Positions 35,484 to 43,957 of a DNA stretch of 64,000 nucleotides are shown piece by piece. The stretch comes from a virus. The translations under genes were made by a program, and so were the position numbers. The stretch lies in IMG/VR virus record IMGVR_UViG_3300032307_000369, positions 181,551-245,550 of that record, one strand, 5' to 3'. The number at the start of each line of letters is the position of its first letter. Within the stretch, counting starts at the first letter, position 1. A model generated the notes under the pieces. The model made no database searches and was not told the DNA's origin. It was given only the letters and a program-made list of their open reading frames with translations.

Positions 35484-35504
35484 AAGTATATAGTACCTTT
35501 TTTT
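35471..35504 (+). terminator. Rho-independent terminator overlapping the cassette promoter
   Basis: AAGGTGCTATA and TATAGTACCTT pair as an 11-bp stem (one G-U pair) around a short loop and are followed by further Ts up to 35504. It would end the upstream fibre transcript. The -10 box of the cassette promoter lies inside the left arm and loop. Confidence 0.6.
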
Positions 35505-37196
35505 ATGGCTCTTATGAAGAAAAAAATTTTTAGCGTTCCACTTAATCCAAAACTTTCTCCAGATCAATATCTAGAATTTTATAACTTTCTAGCGGAGTAT
35601 AAAGATTATATTCGAGATGTTTATTTCACTTCTCGAATTAAACCATTTATGCAAGATGCAATGGGAGACGTGTTTGTCATACAAGAAGATTATCAATATG
35701 CTATTGATGCGGCTTTGTATATTCAAAACACTTTGGGTATTCCTGTTAGTGCAACATTTAACAATATTAGTGTCCCACCAACACAGATTAACCTAGATAC
35801 CTTTATATCTAATTTCAAACCATTGTATGATAAGGGCATAAGAAATGCCACTATCCCACATACGCACTGGATGGCTACTGGTCAGATCAAGGCAGCATTT
35901 CCTGAACTGTATGTAAAAAATACAATTTTAAGAGAAGTGCATACCGCACAAGAAGTTGTTAATCTAGCCAAAGCAGGATTTGATTATGTTAATTTAGATA
36001 GAGATCTGATGAGAGATCGTGATGCTTTATTAAAGATTAAAAAGGCTAAAGAATATATTAAAGAAACAATGGGGAAAGATATTGCGATCAGTCTGCTATC
36101 TAATGAAGGTTGCTTAGGTGGCTGTTCCATGATGGTGGAACATTTTGAGTTCAATAACAATAGAATAGGCGCAAGCCCGCAATACTTTAATGATCCAATC
36201 AGTAGAGTTAGTTGTCCTAAATGGGACGTATTGGATCCAGCAGTGCATCTTAAAACAGCCAACTTTCCTCCTTGGAGAGCTGACTGGGTAGAATTTGTAG
36301 AGGAGTTAGGCATTGACAGTTTTAAAATGCACGGCAGAGAAGCAGTGTCAAGACTCTACGAGACAATGGAAATTATTAGAAGATTTGCTCGAGAAGAAGA
36401 AATTTTAATTGACGGGTTTGAAAAGTATTTAGAAGAAACAAATTTAGTAGATAAGCCAATTAACATATGGCGACAAAAAATTAAGAATTGCAAATTTGAA
36501 TGTTGGGAATGCCAATATTGTGATAAAATTTACGATAAAAAGGCAGCTGACATTAAGTATTCAGAACTTGTACAACACGTAGTTGAGTGTATAGCGGATA
36601 GTGGAATTCCAACAGTTAGTACAAATGTTCCAGGACTTACAAGTATTCGAGTTCAATCATTGTTAAATGCAATTGCATCAGGCGTTGATACGTATTTAGA
36701 AGTTGGATCAGGTGTTGGTGCAACAATGTCTGCGGTGTTAAAAAATAATCCTATACATGCTATTGCAGTTGATAACTGGCAGCAGAATATACAACCATTA
36801 ACTGATAACATAGCACAGCTACCTGAAAATACTGTAGAAAACTTTACTGAAAATATTAAAAAATATAGTGGCGCATCAAGAATTGATGTATATAACGGGG
36901 ATCTTTTTAGTATAGATACTAGTACATTTGAAAAACCAATCAAAATGTTTTTCTATGATGGCCCGCATGATTTAGCCAGCACTAAACGTGCAGTTCAACA
37001 TTATGCCAGTTGTTTAGATAACGAGGCAATTTTAATTTTTGATGATGCAAATTGGGAAGGCGTTGTTGAAGGCGCTAGACAAGGGATCAACGCTGTTGGA
37101 GGTCACGTGACTTATGAAAAATTAATTTTAAATAGTGTTGAAAATCCAAGAGAGTGGTGGAACGGCTTGTATATATTAGTAATGAGGAAAAGATGA
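35505..37196 (+). CDS. Fusion: U32-like TIM-barrel domain plus class I methyltransferase
   Basis: A 563-residue protein with two domains. Residues about 1-345 resemble the peptidase U32/UbiU-type family, a TIM barrel that in characterised members binds an Fe-S cluster: ATIPHTHWMATGQI, YVNLDRDLMRDR, NEGCLGGCSMM (C203, C207), RVSCPKWD (C237), DSFKMHGRE and a cluster C329, C333, C336, C339 (C-x3-C-x2-C-x2-C). Residues about 375-563 form a Methyltransf_24-like SAM-dependent methyltransferase: YLEVGSGVGATMSAVL (SAM loop), AIAVDNW, MFFYDGPHDLASTKRAV and ILIFDDANWEGV. U32 proteins act in tRNA or cofactor hydroxylation; the substrate here is unknown. It heads a cassette with a halogenase homologue and two oxygenases, and its stop overlaps the next start (ATGA). 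No Shine-Dalgarno is visible; a second ATG lies at 35514. Confidence 0.7.
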   Translation: MALMKKKIFSVPLNPKLSPDQYLEFYNFLAEYKDYIRDVYFTSRIKPFMQDAMGDVFVIQEDYQYAIDAALYIQNTLGIPVSATFNNISVPPTQINLDTFISNFKPLYDKGIRNATIPHTHWMATGQIKAAFPELYVKNTILREVHTAQEVVNLAKAGFDYVNLDRDLMRDRDALLKIKKAKEYIKETMGKDIAISLLSNEGCLGGCSMMVEHFEFNNNRIGASPQYFNDPISRVSCPKWDVLDPAVHLKTANFPPWRADWVEFVEELGIDSFKMHGREAVSRLYETMEIIRRFAREEEILIDGFEKYLEETNLVDKPINIWRQKIKNCKFECWECQYCDKIYDKKAADIKYSELVQHVVECIADSGIPTVSTNVPGLTSIRVQSLLNAIASGVDTYLEVGSGVGATMSAVLKNNPIHAIAVDNWQQNIQPLTDNIAQLPENTVENFTENIKKYSGASRIDVYNGDLFSIDTSTFEKPIKMFFYDGPHDLASTKRAVQHYASCLDNEAILIFDDANWEGVVEGARQGINAVGGHVTYEKLILNSVENPREWWNGLYILVMRKR

Positions 37197-38704
37197 TTAG
37201 TAAGGTAAAAAATATAGTAATTTTTGGCGGAGGTACAAGCGGTTGGCTTACTGCGGCCTACATGGTAAACAATTTAAAAATACCAACTAAGATTACATTA
37301 ATAGAAGATACTTCTCTTGGACCAATTGGTGTTGGAGAAGGTACTCAACCATTGACTGCACAATTTTTACATCAGTGCGGTATTCCACCAAAAATGTGGA
37401 TGAAACCAAGCCAAGCAAGTTTTAAATTTGGTGTTGAATTGGTTGGTTGGAATGACGAGCCATATTTTGTAGATAACGACACTATCAATAATGCAGTTAT
37501 ATCAGAAGACTTTTTTACTAGTGATTACTTTTTAAATAAGGACCCTAAAGAATTTAGAGATTGGCATCCTGCTTATCAATTGGCAAAAGAAAACATTTGT
37601 CCTAAAATTGAAGGAAGTATGGATGTAAATTTTGGTTCAGGAGAGGCTGGATATGGCGCAGTACATTTTAATGCTTACGAAATTATAAAAACAATAAAAG
37701 ATATCATACTTGATAAAATTACATATATTGATACTAAAATTGAAAATATTGAAAAAGACATATATGGAATTACTAAGCTAGTTGATGACAAGAATAACTC
37801 TTACACTGCTGATTTGTTTATAGATTGCAGTGGGTTTAAATCACTGTTACTTGAAAAAACATTAGGATCTCCATTCACTTCATACACAGATTATTTGCCG
37901 TGTGACAAGGCAGTAGTACTTCCAACACAATATACTGATCCTGAAAAAGAATGTTTTCCTTACACTCGTGCAACAACCATGACGTCAGGTTGGAGATTTA
38001 CGATTCCAATTTTTACAAGGGTTGGTAATGGTTACATTTATAGCAGTAAATTTATCAGTAAAGAAGATGCAGAAAAAGAGTTAAGAGAAAGCGTTGGCGA
38101 ATTTGATGCAACTGCAAGACACTTAGATATGAAATGTGGAACACATAAAGAAATTGCTGTTAAAAATGTCTGTGCAGTGGGATTAAGTGCAGGGTTTGTG
38201 GAACCATTGGAAGCAACTGGCATCACTTTTACTACTGCTGTGGTAAGATCAATTACTGACTTATTAAACATGAGTGGAAATGTTTGGAATCAACAAGTAA
38301 AAGACTACATTAACAGAGGATTTCATGAAATGACTACTGAAATTGTAGCATTTGTTTGGGCCCACTACCACTTTGCTACAAGACGAGACACAGATTTTTG
38401 GAAAAATATTGGTGAACAACGCTTAGAAAATTTGCCAGAAGATGTACAGTATGTATTAAGCAATTTTTACCCAATGCCAAGTAAGTATCTTTATTTTAGT
38501 CCTGGCTCAATGTTTAACGCTGTGCAATGGTTTAGTGTTATTCATGCTGGTAAGGGATATGCTAACGTAAAAAATACACTGTCAGAAAAACAAGAACTTT
38601 ACGGAAAATATTTTAAAGAAGTACATGAATCAAGAGTTGGCATGGCAAAGAATACTTTTCCAAATCAATATCAGTATCTAAAGGATTGGTATGCAAAAGT
38701 GTAA
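37193..38704 (+). CDS. Flavin-dependent (tryptophan-type) halogenase homologue
   Basis: A 503-residue member of the tryptophan halogenase family (PF04820), which uses FADH2, O2 and halide to chlorinate or brominate an aromatic substrate. Visible are the FAD-binding GGGTSGW (residues 12-18), GPIGVGEGTQP, the catalytic lysine in ASFKFGVELVGW (K78, like PrnA K79), the FAD segment GLSAGFVEPLEATGITF with the family's catalytic Glu (E340), and DCSGF. The signature WxWxIP reads WRFTIP (267-272), with Phe for the second Trp. No flavin reductase lies in this window, so a host reductase would be needed. The ATG at 37193 is chosen because GAGG precedes it and it overlaps the preceding TGA (ATGA); a GTG start further upstream lacks these signals. 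Substrate unknown. Confidence 0.88.
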   Translation: MISKVKNIVIFGGGTSGWLTAAYMVNNLKIPTKITLIEDTSLGPIGVGEGTQPLTAQFLHQCGIPPKMWMKPSQASFKFGVELVGWNDEPYFVDNDTINNAVISEDFFTSDYFLNKDPKEFRDWHPAYQLAKENICPKIEGSMDVNFGSGEAGYGAVHFNAYEIIKTIKDIILDKITYIDTKIENIEKDIYGITKLVDDKNNSYTADLFIDCSGFKSLLLEKTLGSPFTSYTDYLPCDKAVVLPTQYTDPEKECFPYTRATTMTSGWRFTIPIFTRVGNGYIYSSKFISKEDAEKELRESVGEFDATARHLDMKCGTHKEIAVKNVCAVGLSAGFVEPLEATGITFTTAVVRSITDLLNMSGNVWNQQVKDYINRGFHEMTTEIVAFVWAHYHFATRRDTDFWKNIGEQRLENLPEDVQYVLSNFYPMPSKYLYFSPGSMFNAVQWFSVIHAGKGYANVKNTLSEKQELYGKYFKEVHESRVGMAKNTFPNQYQYLKDWYAKV

Positions 38705-39269
38705 ACTTTTTAGAGCTGATCTGTTTTTAGAATCAAATGTTGGTACAGATGAGCAATACAATGATTTACTAAAACAAATTAGATTCGCTCAGAGTATGAA
38801 TAGTAATCCTGCTCCTCACAGTAATGAGAACTGTTGGAGAACTGAAACACAGTATCAAAATATTGGATGGTTACTGCAAGGTTTAAGAAAGTTGTTAGAT
38901 GAATTTATTCTTGAATATAAACATGAATTAGACTATAAGAATTTAGATTACAATAAAATTTCATATTTTTATTGGACAAACATCAATGCACCACATAGTA
39001 AAAATGCTAGACACGCACATGTCAAAAGTCATTTTTCAGCGGTGTACTACTTGCAATCAGAAAATACTGGAGCCCTTAGACTAATTAATCCAGCAAACGG
39101 ACTGTCTGAATGTAACCCAGGCGCTCCGTATATTTCAGACGTTGTTTATCCACCAAAGGATCGAGATTTAGTAATGTGGCCTGCCTGGGTTCCACATGAA
39201 GTTGATCCAAATTATTCAAATAAAGAAAGAATAAACTTAACATTTGATATTACAATAGGTCCAAAATGA
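38691..39269 (+). CDS. 2OG-Fe(II) oxygenase family protein
   Basis: A 192-residue double-stranded beta-helix dioxygenase of the putative 2OG-Fe(II) type (PF13759-like), which hydroxylates or otherwise oxidises a substrate using 2-oxoglutarate and iron. Key region: NARHAHVKSHFSAVYYLQ (H108, H110), then MWPAWVPHEVDP (H169) and KERINLTFDI (R180, likely 2-oxoglutarate binding). AAGGA lies 6 nt before the ATG, and the start overlaps the halogenase gene by 14 nt, so the two are translationally coupled. It may act on the halogenase product or on a partner substrate. The family call is good; the substrate is unknown. Confidence 0.75.
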   Translation: MQKCKLFRADLFLESNVGTDEQYNDLLKQIRFAQSMNSNPAPHSNENCWRTETQYQNIGWLLQGLRKLLDEFILEYKHELDYKNLDYNKISYFYWTNINAPHSKNARHAHVKSHFSAVYYLQSENTGALRLINPANGLSECNPGAPYISDVVYPPKDRDLVMWPAWVPHEVDPNYSNKERINLTFDITIGPK

Positions 39270-40003
39270 AAGATATAATTTTCTTCTCAACGGTTGAGGG
39301 AGTTTCAGAAGTTTGTCCAATTGTTCCCGCATTAAAATCATTACCAGCCTGGACGAATGTTGCTAGAGAAAAATACATTAAGGAAAAAAATGACAGTAAC
39401 GAAAGAGTTAGTCATCTTTATCAATGCCCAGGAATTTTTGATTTGTATAACTATGGATATATAGTTACAGCTTGGCACGATTTTGTAATTAAAACTGATC
39501 AAAATAAACAAGGGTTTGCTTGGACTATTCCACATTCAGAATTGGCAGATTTGATGAACGGTATAGATATTATTGGTACACATCAACAAAGAATAAGTGA
39601 ACTTATTCCATCTCGACCAACTTCGATCAAACAGATTATTAAACTTAATACACCTTGGCATGTGATTGCACCAAAAGGAATCAAATTTATTGTACTACCT
39701 ATCGCATATCCTGATTCATTTGAATTTGATAGTCATATTGGTATTTTGGATCCTTCTGTCAGTTCTGAAATTAATGTCCAATTAAACTGGAATGTTAAAG
39801 ATGGCGAAACATTAATCAAAGCAGGAACGCCTTTAGCACACCTAATACCAATTAGCGAAGATAAATTTAATCTAATTTGTAGAGATGCAACTGACAATGA
39901 CAAGCGTTGGTTGCGAAAAAGAAATTTCTTTAACAATTTCACTTTTAAACTCAAAAGAAATGTGATTAAAGAATTTTATTATAAACATTTTTATGGAAAA
40001 TAA
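39266..40003 (+). CDS. Unknown protein of the enzyme cassette (DUF6065-like pattern)
   Basis: A 245-residue protein: VEGVSEVCPIVPALKSLPAW, YQCPGIFDLYNYGYIVTAWH, then a central beta-rich part (NTPWHVIAPKGIKFIVLPIA) and a C-terminal basic helix (WLRKRNFFNNFTFKLKRNVI). The C.P..D....GY.I pattern and the PW.....KG...L...P motif resemble proteins I associate with DUF6065, found near halogenase and oxygenase genes in marine phages; I cannot confirm this here. A cupin-like or double-stranded beta-helix fold is possible. It overlaps the preceding gene by 4 nt (ATGA), tying it to the cassette. Confidence 0.5.
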   Translation: MKDIIFFSTVEGVSEVCPIVPALKSLPAWTNVAREKYIKEKNDSNERVSHLYQCPGIFDLYNYGYIVTAWHDFVIKTDQNKQGFAWTIPHSELADLMNGIDIIGTHQQRISELIPSRPTSIKQIIKLNTPWHVIAPKGIKFIVLPIAYPDSFEFDSHIGILDPSVSSEINVQLNWNVKDGETLIKAGTPLAHLIPISEDKFNLICRDATDNDKRWLRKRNFFNNFTFKLKRNVIKEFYYKHFYGK

Positions 40004-40005
40004 TT

Positions 40006-40404
40006 ATGCTACACGAAATCAATGACGGAGAATTCGCAACATATATTGTTGTTGAGAGGAAAGTTAAAGACGAATATACTGCAAGAAAAGTACAAAAAGA
40101 TAGACGTAAATTGCAAATATGGTTAGATGCATTATTAAGTGATCGCCATGTTATTATCTTCTATAAAGACGGTATTGAAGAAAAAATGTTTGTGGGTAGT
40201 AAAAAAGAAATGTTTGGTGAACTACCAACAACTCCTATGAATATTGACATTGTTAATAACAAAGTAAAATTACAAAGCTATTACTGCACTTGTTTTGAAG
40301 TTCCCAATAGAACTCCTGTTGCTGTACATGTTGATTCTGTGACTAAATTTATTGTTAAGCAAGAAGGATTATCAGAACTCAGTTCAAGGATTAGATTTAT
40401 ATGA
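40006..40404 (+). CDS. Unknown small protein of the enzyme cassette
   Basis: A 132-residue protein with a basic helix near residues 20-36 (KDEYTARKVQKDRRKLQIWL), beta-strands HVIIFYKDGIEEKMFVGSKK and SYYCTCFEVPNRTPVAVHVD. No family recognised. It is placed 2 nt after the preceding gene and overlaps the next by 4 nt, inside the oxygenase/halogenase cassette. An accessory role is inferred from this spacing only. Confidence 0.5.
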   Translation: MLHEINDGEFATYIVVERKVKDEYTARKVQKDRRKLQIWLDALLSDRHVIIFYKDGIEEKMFVGSKKEMFGELPTTPMNIDIVNNKVKLQSYYCTCFEVPNRTPVAVHVDSVTKFIVKQEGLSELSSRIRFI

Positions 40405-40985
40405 TTGAAAACGATTTTATTGGGGTATACGACCAAGCGTTGACCAAGGAAGAGTGTGATGAAATCATACGCTACTTTGAAGAGATGAAAAAATTAAACT
40501 TAGTATTTGACCGCCAAAGTTTAAAAGACGGACATGCCCACGAAAAACAAGATGAAACTTGTTTTCCTATGGAACTAGATGAGTTCTATGTTGACAAAAC
40601 TCATCCAACTCTTAAATTATTTTTTGATAAATTTTGGCCATGCTACGAAGAATATGTAAAAAAATACAGTGTGTTAGCAACATCGGTCAAACACGGATCA
40701 CTTGGTATTAGAGTTCAAAAAACCCCAATTGGTGGCGGGTACCATCCTTGGCATTACGAAAATGATGGAAGATTGTCATCATCACGTGTCATAGCATTTA
40801 TGCTATACCTTAACACTGTTACTATTGGTGGTGAGACAGAATTTTTATATCAGCACAAACGAGTCAGTCCAACGCAAGGTAGAGTAGTAATTTGGCCCGC
40901 AGGATTTACGCATACTCATAGAGGAAACCCTCCATTAAGCGGTGAAAAATATATTGTCACTGGTTGGTTAGAGTGGATGGCTTAA
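40401..40985 (+). CDS. Prolyl-4-hydroxylase-type 2OG-Fe(II) oxygenase
   Basis: A 194-residue P4H-like dioxygenase: RVQKTPIGGGYHPWHYENDG gives the first iron ligands as H118 and E120 (HxE rather than HxD); GGETEFLYQHKRVSPTQGRV follows; WPAGFTHTHRGNPPLSG supplies the distal His (H171 or H173); and KYIVTGW the basic residue for 2-oxoglutarate (K183). Such enzymes are common in marine T4-like phages and are thought to hydroxylate proline or related residues in a protein, perhaps the phage fibres. It is the last gene of the cassette and converges on the minus-strand protease gene, overlapping it by 4 nt. Confidence 0.82.
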   Translation: MIENDFIGVYDQALTKEECDEIIRYFEEMKKLNLVFDRQSLKDGHAHEKQDETCFPMELDEFYVDKTHPTLKLFFDKFWPCYEEYVKKYSVLATSVKHGSLGIRVQKTPIGGGYHPWHYENDGRLSSSRVIAFMLYLNTVTIGGETEFLYQHKRVSPTQGRVVIWPAGFTHTHRGNPPLSGEKYIVTGWLEWMA

Positions 40986-42856
40986 TTGACAATCATTATC
41001 ATGCCACGCATTGTAGTATGGTATTGACAATTATAGTATAATTCATCAGGAGCATCCATAGGCACAACAAATGTGATAGTGCCGTTATCTGTTCCGTTAT
41101 TACCTACACCATAATATGCATCAACAGATCCTAATGTTAGCGTAGTTTTGATCCAAAATGGATGTCCCACAGCATTAATGTTGAACACATATCGCTGACC
41201 TCTAGTTAAGGTAAACATTGGATTAATACCTGATACACCTCCACTAAAGACATAATTTCCTGATCCGTTGTTTGTAACATTAAATGCAACTGGCGCAGGA
41301 TTTGTGTAGCCCACTTCTGTGGTTACTTCATACACAACGCTTCTATTAAATGGCTGACGTAAAAATCTATTAGGAGCAGATTGCAAACTTTGTACGTCTG
41401 TGTATCCTCCGCCAGTATCACTTAATCTACCAGTTCTGGCAATGGTCTGTACCCAAGTTCTAACTTTTGCAGGAGTCCAATTTTTTCTACTTTGTAACAT
41501 ACATGCAACAACGCCTGCAACTTGTGGACCTGCCATACTAGTGCCGCTAGATTTGACAGATTTAAAGTTACTATCTGTTGGGTAATCAACTGACCCTGAA
41601 TCAAATAAGGAACCAACAGCTGCCGCACTGATAATATTTTCTCCAGGAGCAAATACGTCTACTCTTGGGCCACAGCAACTGAAAAAACTTTTACCTTCTG
41701 GATTAGCTGATTTTACAGAACCAACACTTATTACGCCTGAAGTTGAACTAGGAGTGGAACCTCTATGATAATATATTGTTCCGTTAACTGTACTGGTATA
41801 GCTGTTATTATAATCAGTTCCTGTAGGTATATCTATTTTGTGAGCATCGTTTCCAGCAGAGCCTACTAGTATGACCCCTGCATCTATACAATCTGCAATA
41901 TCAGCGTCTACAGAAGCAACTCTAACAGGGTGAATATAAACAAAGTTTGGGCTTACTCCAGTTCTATTGTATAATGTTTGAATCATACCATAAGCACTGA
42001 CCATACTGGATCCAGTCCATGGAGTACCACGATATGATCCGCCATTTATATTAGTATACGAATTAAAATAACCCCAACTCATATTGACCACTGTAGGTCT
42101 TCTTGCACCATCAAGAGCATTTACTGGCTTACTTAGATGCCAAGCTCGTATCATGTTGAAGCTAGCACTAACACCAAATGCATCAGTATCAAATATTTTG
42201 ATAGCATATATATTGGCTTCTTTAGCCCAACCATATAATCTTCCTGCAACAGTTCCAGCACAATGTGTTCCATGACCTTCTTGGTCAGTATAATGACTTG
42301 AACCTTGTGTATAAGTTCCAGTTAATCCGCTAATTCCAGGCCAATTTACCTGTTGAAATCTAGAGGCTGTGCCTTCTAAATTAAGCCATTCTGGATGAGT
42401 AGGATCAATACCACTGTCTTGGATTACTACATCAACACCATTTCCACTTAAAGAATATGCATGTTGAAAATTCAATGTTGTTGTAGTGTAAGGATTTGTT
42501 GCGGCGACACAAGCAGGAAACGCCCAATTATAATGTGAGGAGTCCACAGTTATTGATTTGTCGTAAACCCTAGAGTCTTCTAATATATGAGGTTTTAAAA
42601 AGATATTATTTTCTTGCTTTGTTCCATATCTAACATCAATAATTCTTGGATCGCCTTTTAATGTTTCTGCTTCTAACCTAGTTAATACAAAATCAACATT
42701 ACGCAAGCTGTCTATTTTTTCATTATATAATTCTACAGGTCTATTGGGCATGAATTCGTTATGATTTTTGCCACTGACCATGTCCTCAATAAATGCGTCA
42801 ACGTCTACACCTTTATGTAGAGTGACAACTGCTTTGTTTGTATCTTCTGTACTCAT
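40982..42856 (-). CDS. Subtilisin-like serine protease with C-terminal cupredoxin-like domain
   Basis: A 624-residue S8 family protease. Residues about 1-125 look like a propeptide or virion-anchor region. The catalytic triad is complete: D147 in VVIQDSGID, H195 in EGHGTHCAGT and S440 in SSGTSMAGPQVAG, with oxyanion N336 in GSAGNDA. There is no signal peptide. Residues about 520-624 form a small beta domain with a full type-1 copper ligand set: H565 in VGHPFWIK, then C610, H613 and M616 in YYNCQYHTTMRGM. The gene heads toward the cassette and shares its strand and 2-nt spacing with fibre genes, so a virion-associated protease that could clip surface or fibre proteins is likely. Copper binding is inferred from ligand spacing. 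Confidence 0.85.
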   Translation of the reverse strand: MSTEDTNKAVVTLHKGVDVDAFIEDMVSGKNHNEFMPNRPVELYNEKIDSLRNVDFVLTRLEAETLKGDPRIIDVRYGTKQENNIFLKPHILEDSRVYDKSITVDSSHYNWAFPACVAATNPYTTTTLNFQHAYSLSGNGVDVVIQDSGIDPTHPEWLNLEGTASRFQQVNWPGISGLTGTYTQGSSHYTDQEGHGTHCAGTVAGRLYGWAKEANIYAIKIFDTDAFGVSASFNMIRAWHLSKPVNALDGARRPTVVNMSWGYFNSYTNINGGSYRGTPWTGSSMVSAYGMIQTLYNRTGVSPNFVYIHPVRVASVDADIADCIDAGVILVGSAGNDAHKIDIPTGTDYNNSYTSTVNGTIYYHRGSTPSSTSGVISVGSVKSANPEGKSFFSCCGPRVDVFAPGENIISAAAVGSLFDSGSVDYPTDSNFKSVKSSGTSMAGPQVAGVVACMLQSRKNWTPAKVRTWVQTIARTGRLSDTGGGYTDVQSLQSAPNRFLRQPFNRSVVYEVTTEVGYTNPAPVAFNVTNNGSGNYVFSGGVSGINPMFTLTRGQRYVFNINAVGHPFWIKTTLTLGSVDAYYGVGNNGTDNGTITFVVPMDAPDELYYNCQYHTTMRGMIMIVN

Positions 42857-42858
42857 TT

Positions 42859-43956
42859 TTAAATTCCTGTTGTATCCGCGTTGTAGAAAAAGTATCCAGT
42901 ACCATCACTTGTTGTGGCAATTCCTGGACCACTAAATGAAAATGTTATGAAGGCAGCTCCTACACCATTTCCGTATAATACTCTAACTGGATAGTATGTA
43001 CCAGCTGTCAATTGTATATTCCCACTTGTGACTGTACCAGTATTAAATGTGGCAAACACATTGGCATTGCCAGTAGTATAACCACTAACGGCATTGTTAC
43101 CAATCCAAAAATAACTGCCATCATCAGATGCTAGTCTAAAATTATAAATTCCAGTTGTTGGTGCTAGGAAGTAACCTACCCATTGGTAGCTGATGTTATC
43201 ACCAATTGACGGATAATTAACTGCGTTAGTTGCACCTTCTGCCGTAGGGGCGGTCATGTAATTCACGTTTTCGTTATGATAACCCAGTTGATATGATTGA
43301 TATAATCCTGCAATTGGATATATGGTTCCTCGTATTTGCATCCAATCAATTCTAAAATCGTCAACGGCTGTGGCTCCAAAATCAAATCTAATACCAGTAA
43401 TGGTATTATTGGTCCAGTCAGTGCCTCCAGCTGTTAAATTTCTATTATCAATGATCATGTATTGATAGTCAACCCCGTTCCATGTTGGTTGAGTGTAAAC
43501 GTTTCTAAATGAATTTGACTCACCATGACCACCAGTTGTGTAGTAGAATGTACCGTCCCATCCAGTGCCTCCAGTTCTAAGTAATGAAACTTCAACATAT
43601 GGATATCTACTGCCATCAAAACTCAAACCTGTTCTTCTAAGCTGGGGATCAACTGTTGTGGCATCTAAAGTTGAATATGTTGAACCAGATGCAGTCAAAG
43701 TAGCATTAGTGGTAGTAAAGGATTGATTAGTTGCGCCAAAATCAAAAACAATACCAGGACCAGCAGTTGTAACTCCTACTGGCACAATTGCATTGCTTTT
43801 TCCATAGCCATCAGCAGCCAATCGTATGGCTCCTGCACCAACTCCATATAGAGTTCTAACAGATGCTTGTCCTAAAGATATTTGTGTAGTGCCAGTAAGT
43901 CCTAGCTCTACGTTAATATCACTAAAGTCTATTTGTCCGTTTGCTGGTAATGGCAT
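42859..43956 (-). CDS. Fibre-associated protein with PA14/GLEYA-like lectin domain
   Basis: A 365-residue protein. The N-terminus (NGQIDFSDINVELGLTGTTQ, then ISLGQASVRTLYG) is a known start of phage tail-fibre-associated proteins. Residues about 215-350 resemble a PA14/GLEYA adhesin domain: WVGYFLAPTTGIYNFRLASD, then the DD pair of SDDGSYFWIG that in this fold binds calcium and sugar, and AGTYYPVRVLYGNG. It probably binds host-surface carbohydrate. It lies 2 nt from both neighbours in the minus-strand fibre operon (protease and S74 fibre). The lectin call is by motif, not alignment. Confidence 0.68.
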   Translation of the reverse strand: MPLPANGQIDFSDINVELGLTGTTQISLGQASVRTLYGVGAGAIRLAADGYGKSNAIVPVGVTTAGPGIVFDFGATNQSFTTTNATLTASGSTYSTLDATTVDPQLRRTGLSFDGSRYPYVEVSLLRTGGTGWDGTFYYTTGGHGESNSFRNVYTQPTWNGVDYQYMIIDNRNLTAGGTDWTNNTITGIRFDFGATAVDDFRIDWMQIRGTIYPIAGLYQSYQLGYHNENVNYMTAPTAEGATNAVNYPSIGDNISYQWVGYFLAPTTGIYNFRLASDDGSYFWIGNNAVSGYTTGNANVFATFNTGTVTSGNIQLTAGTYYPVRVLYGNGVGAAFITFSFSGPGIATTSDGTGYFFYNADTTGI

Positions 43957-43957
43957 G

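Noticed and set aside
37154-37192. GTG start adding 13 residues to the halogenase
   Set aside because: The FAD motif expects a start at MISKVKNIVIFGGG, and the ATG overlaps the preceding stop with GAGG upstream.
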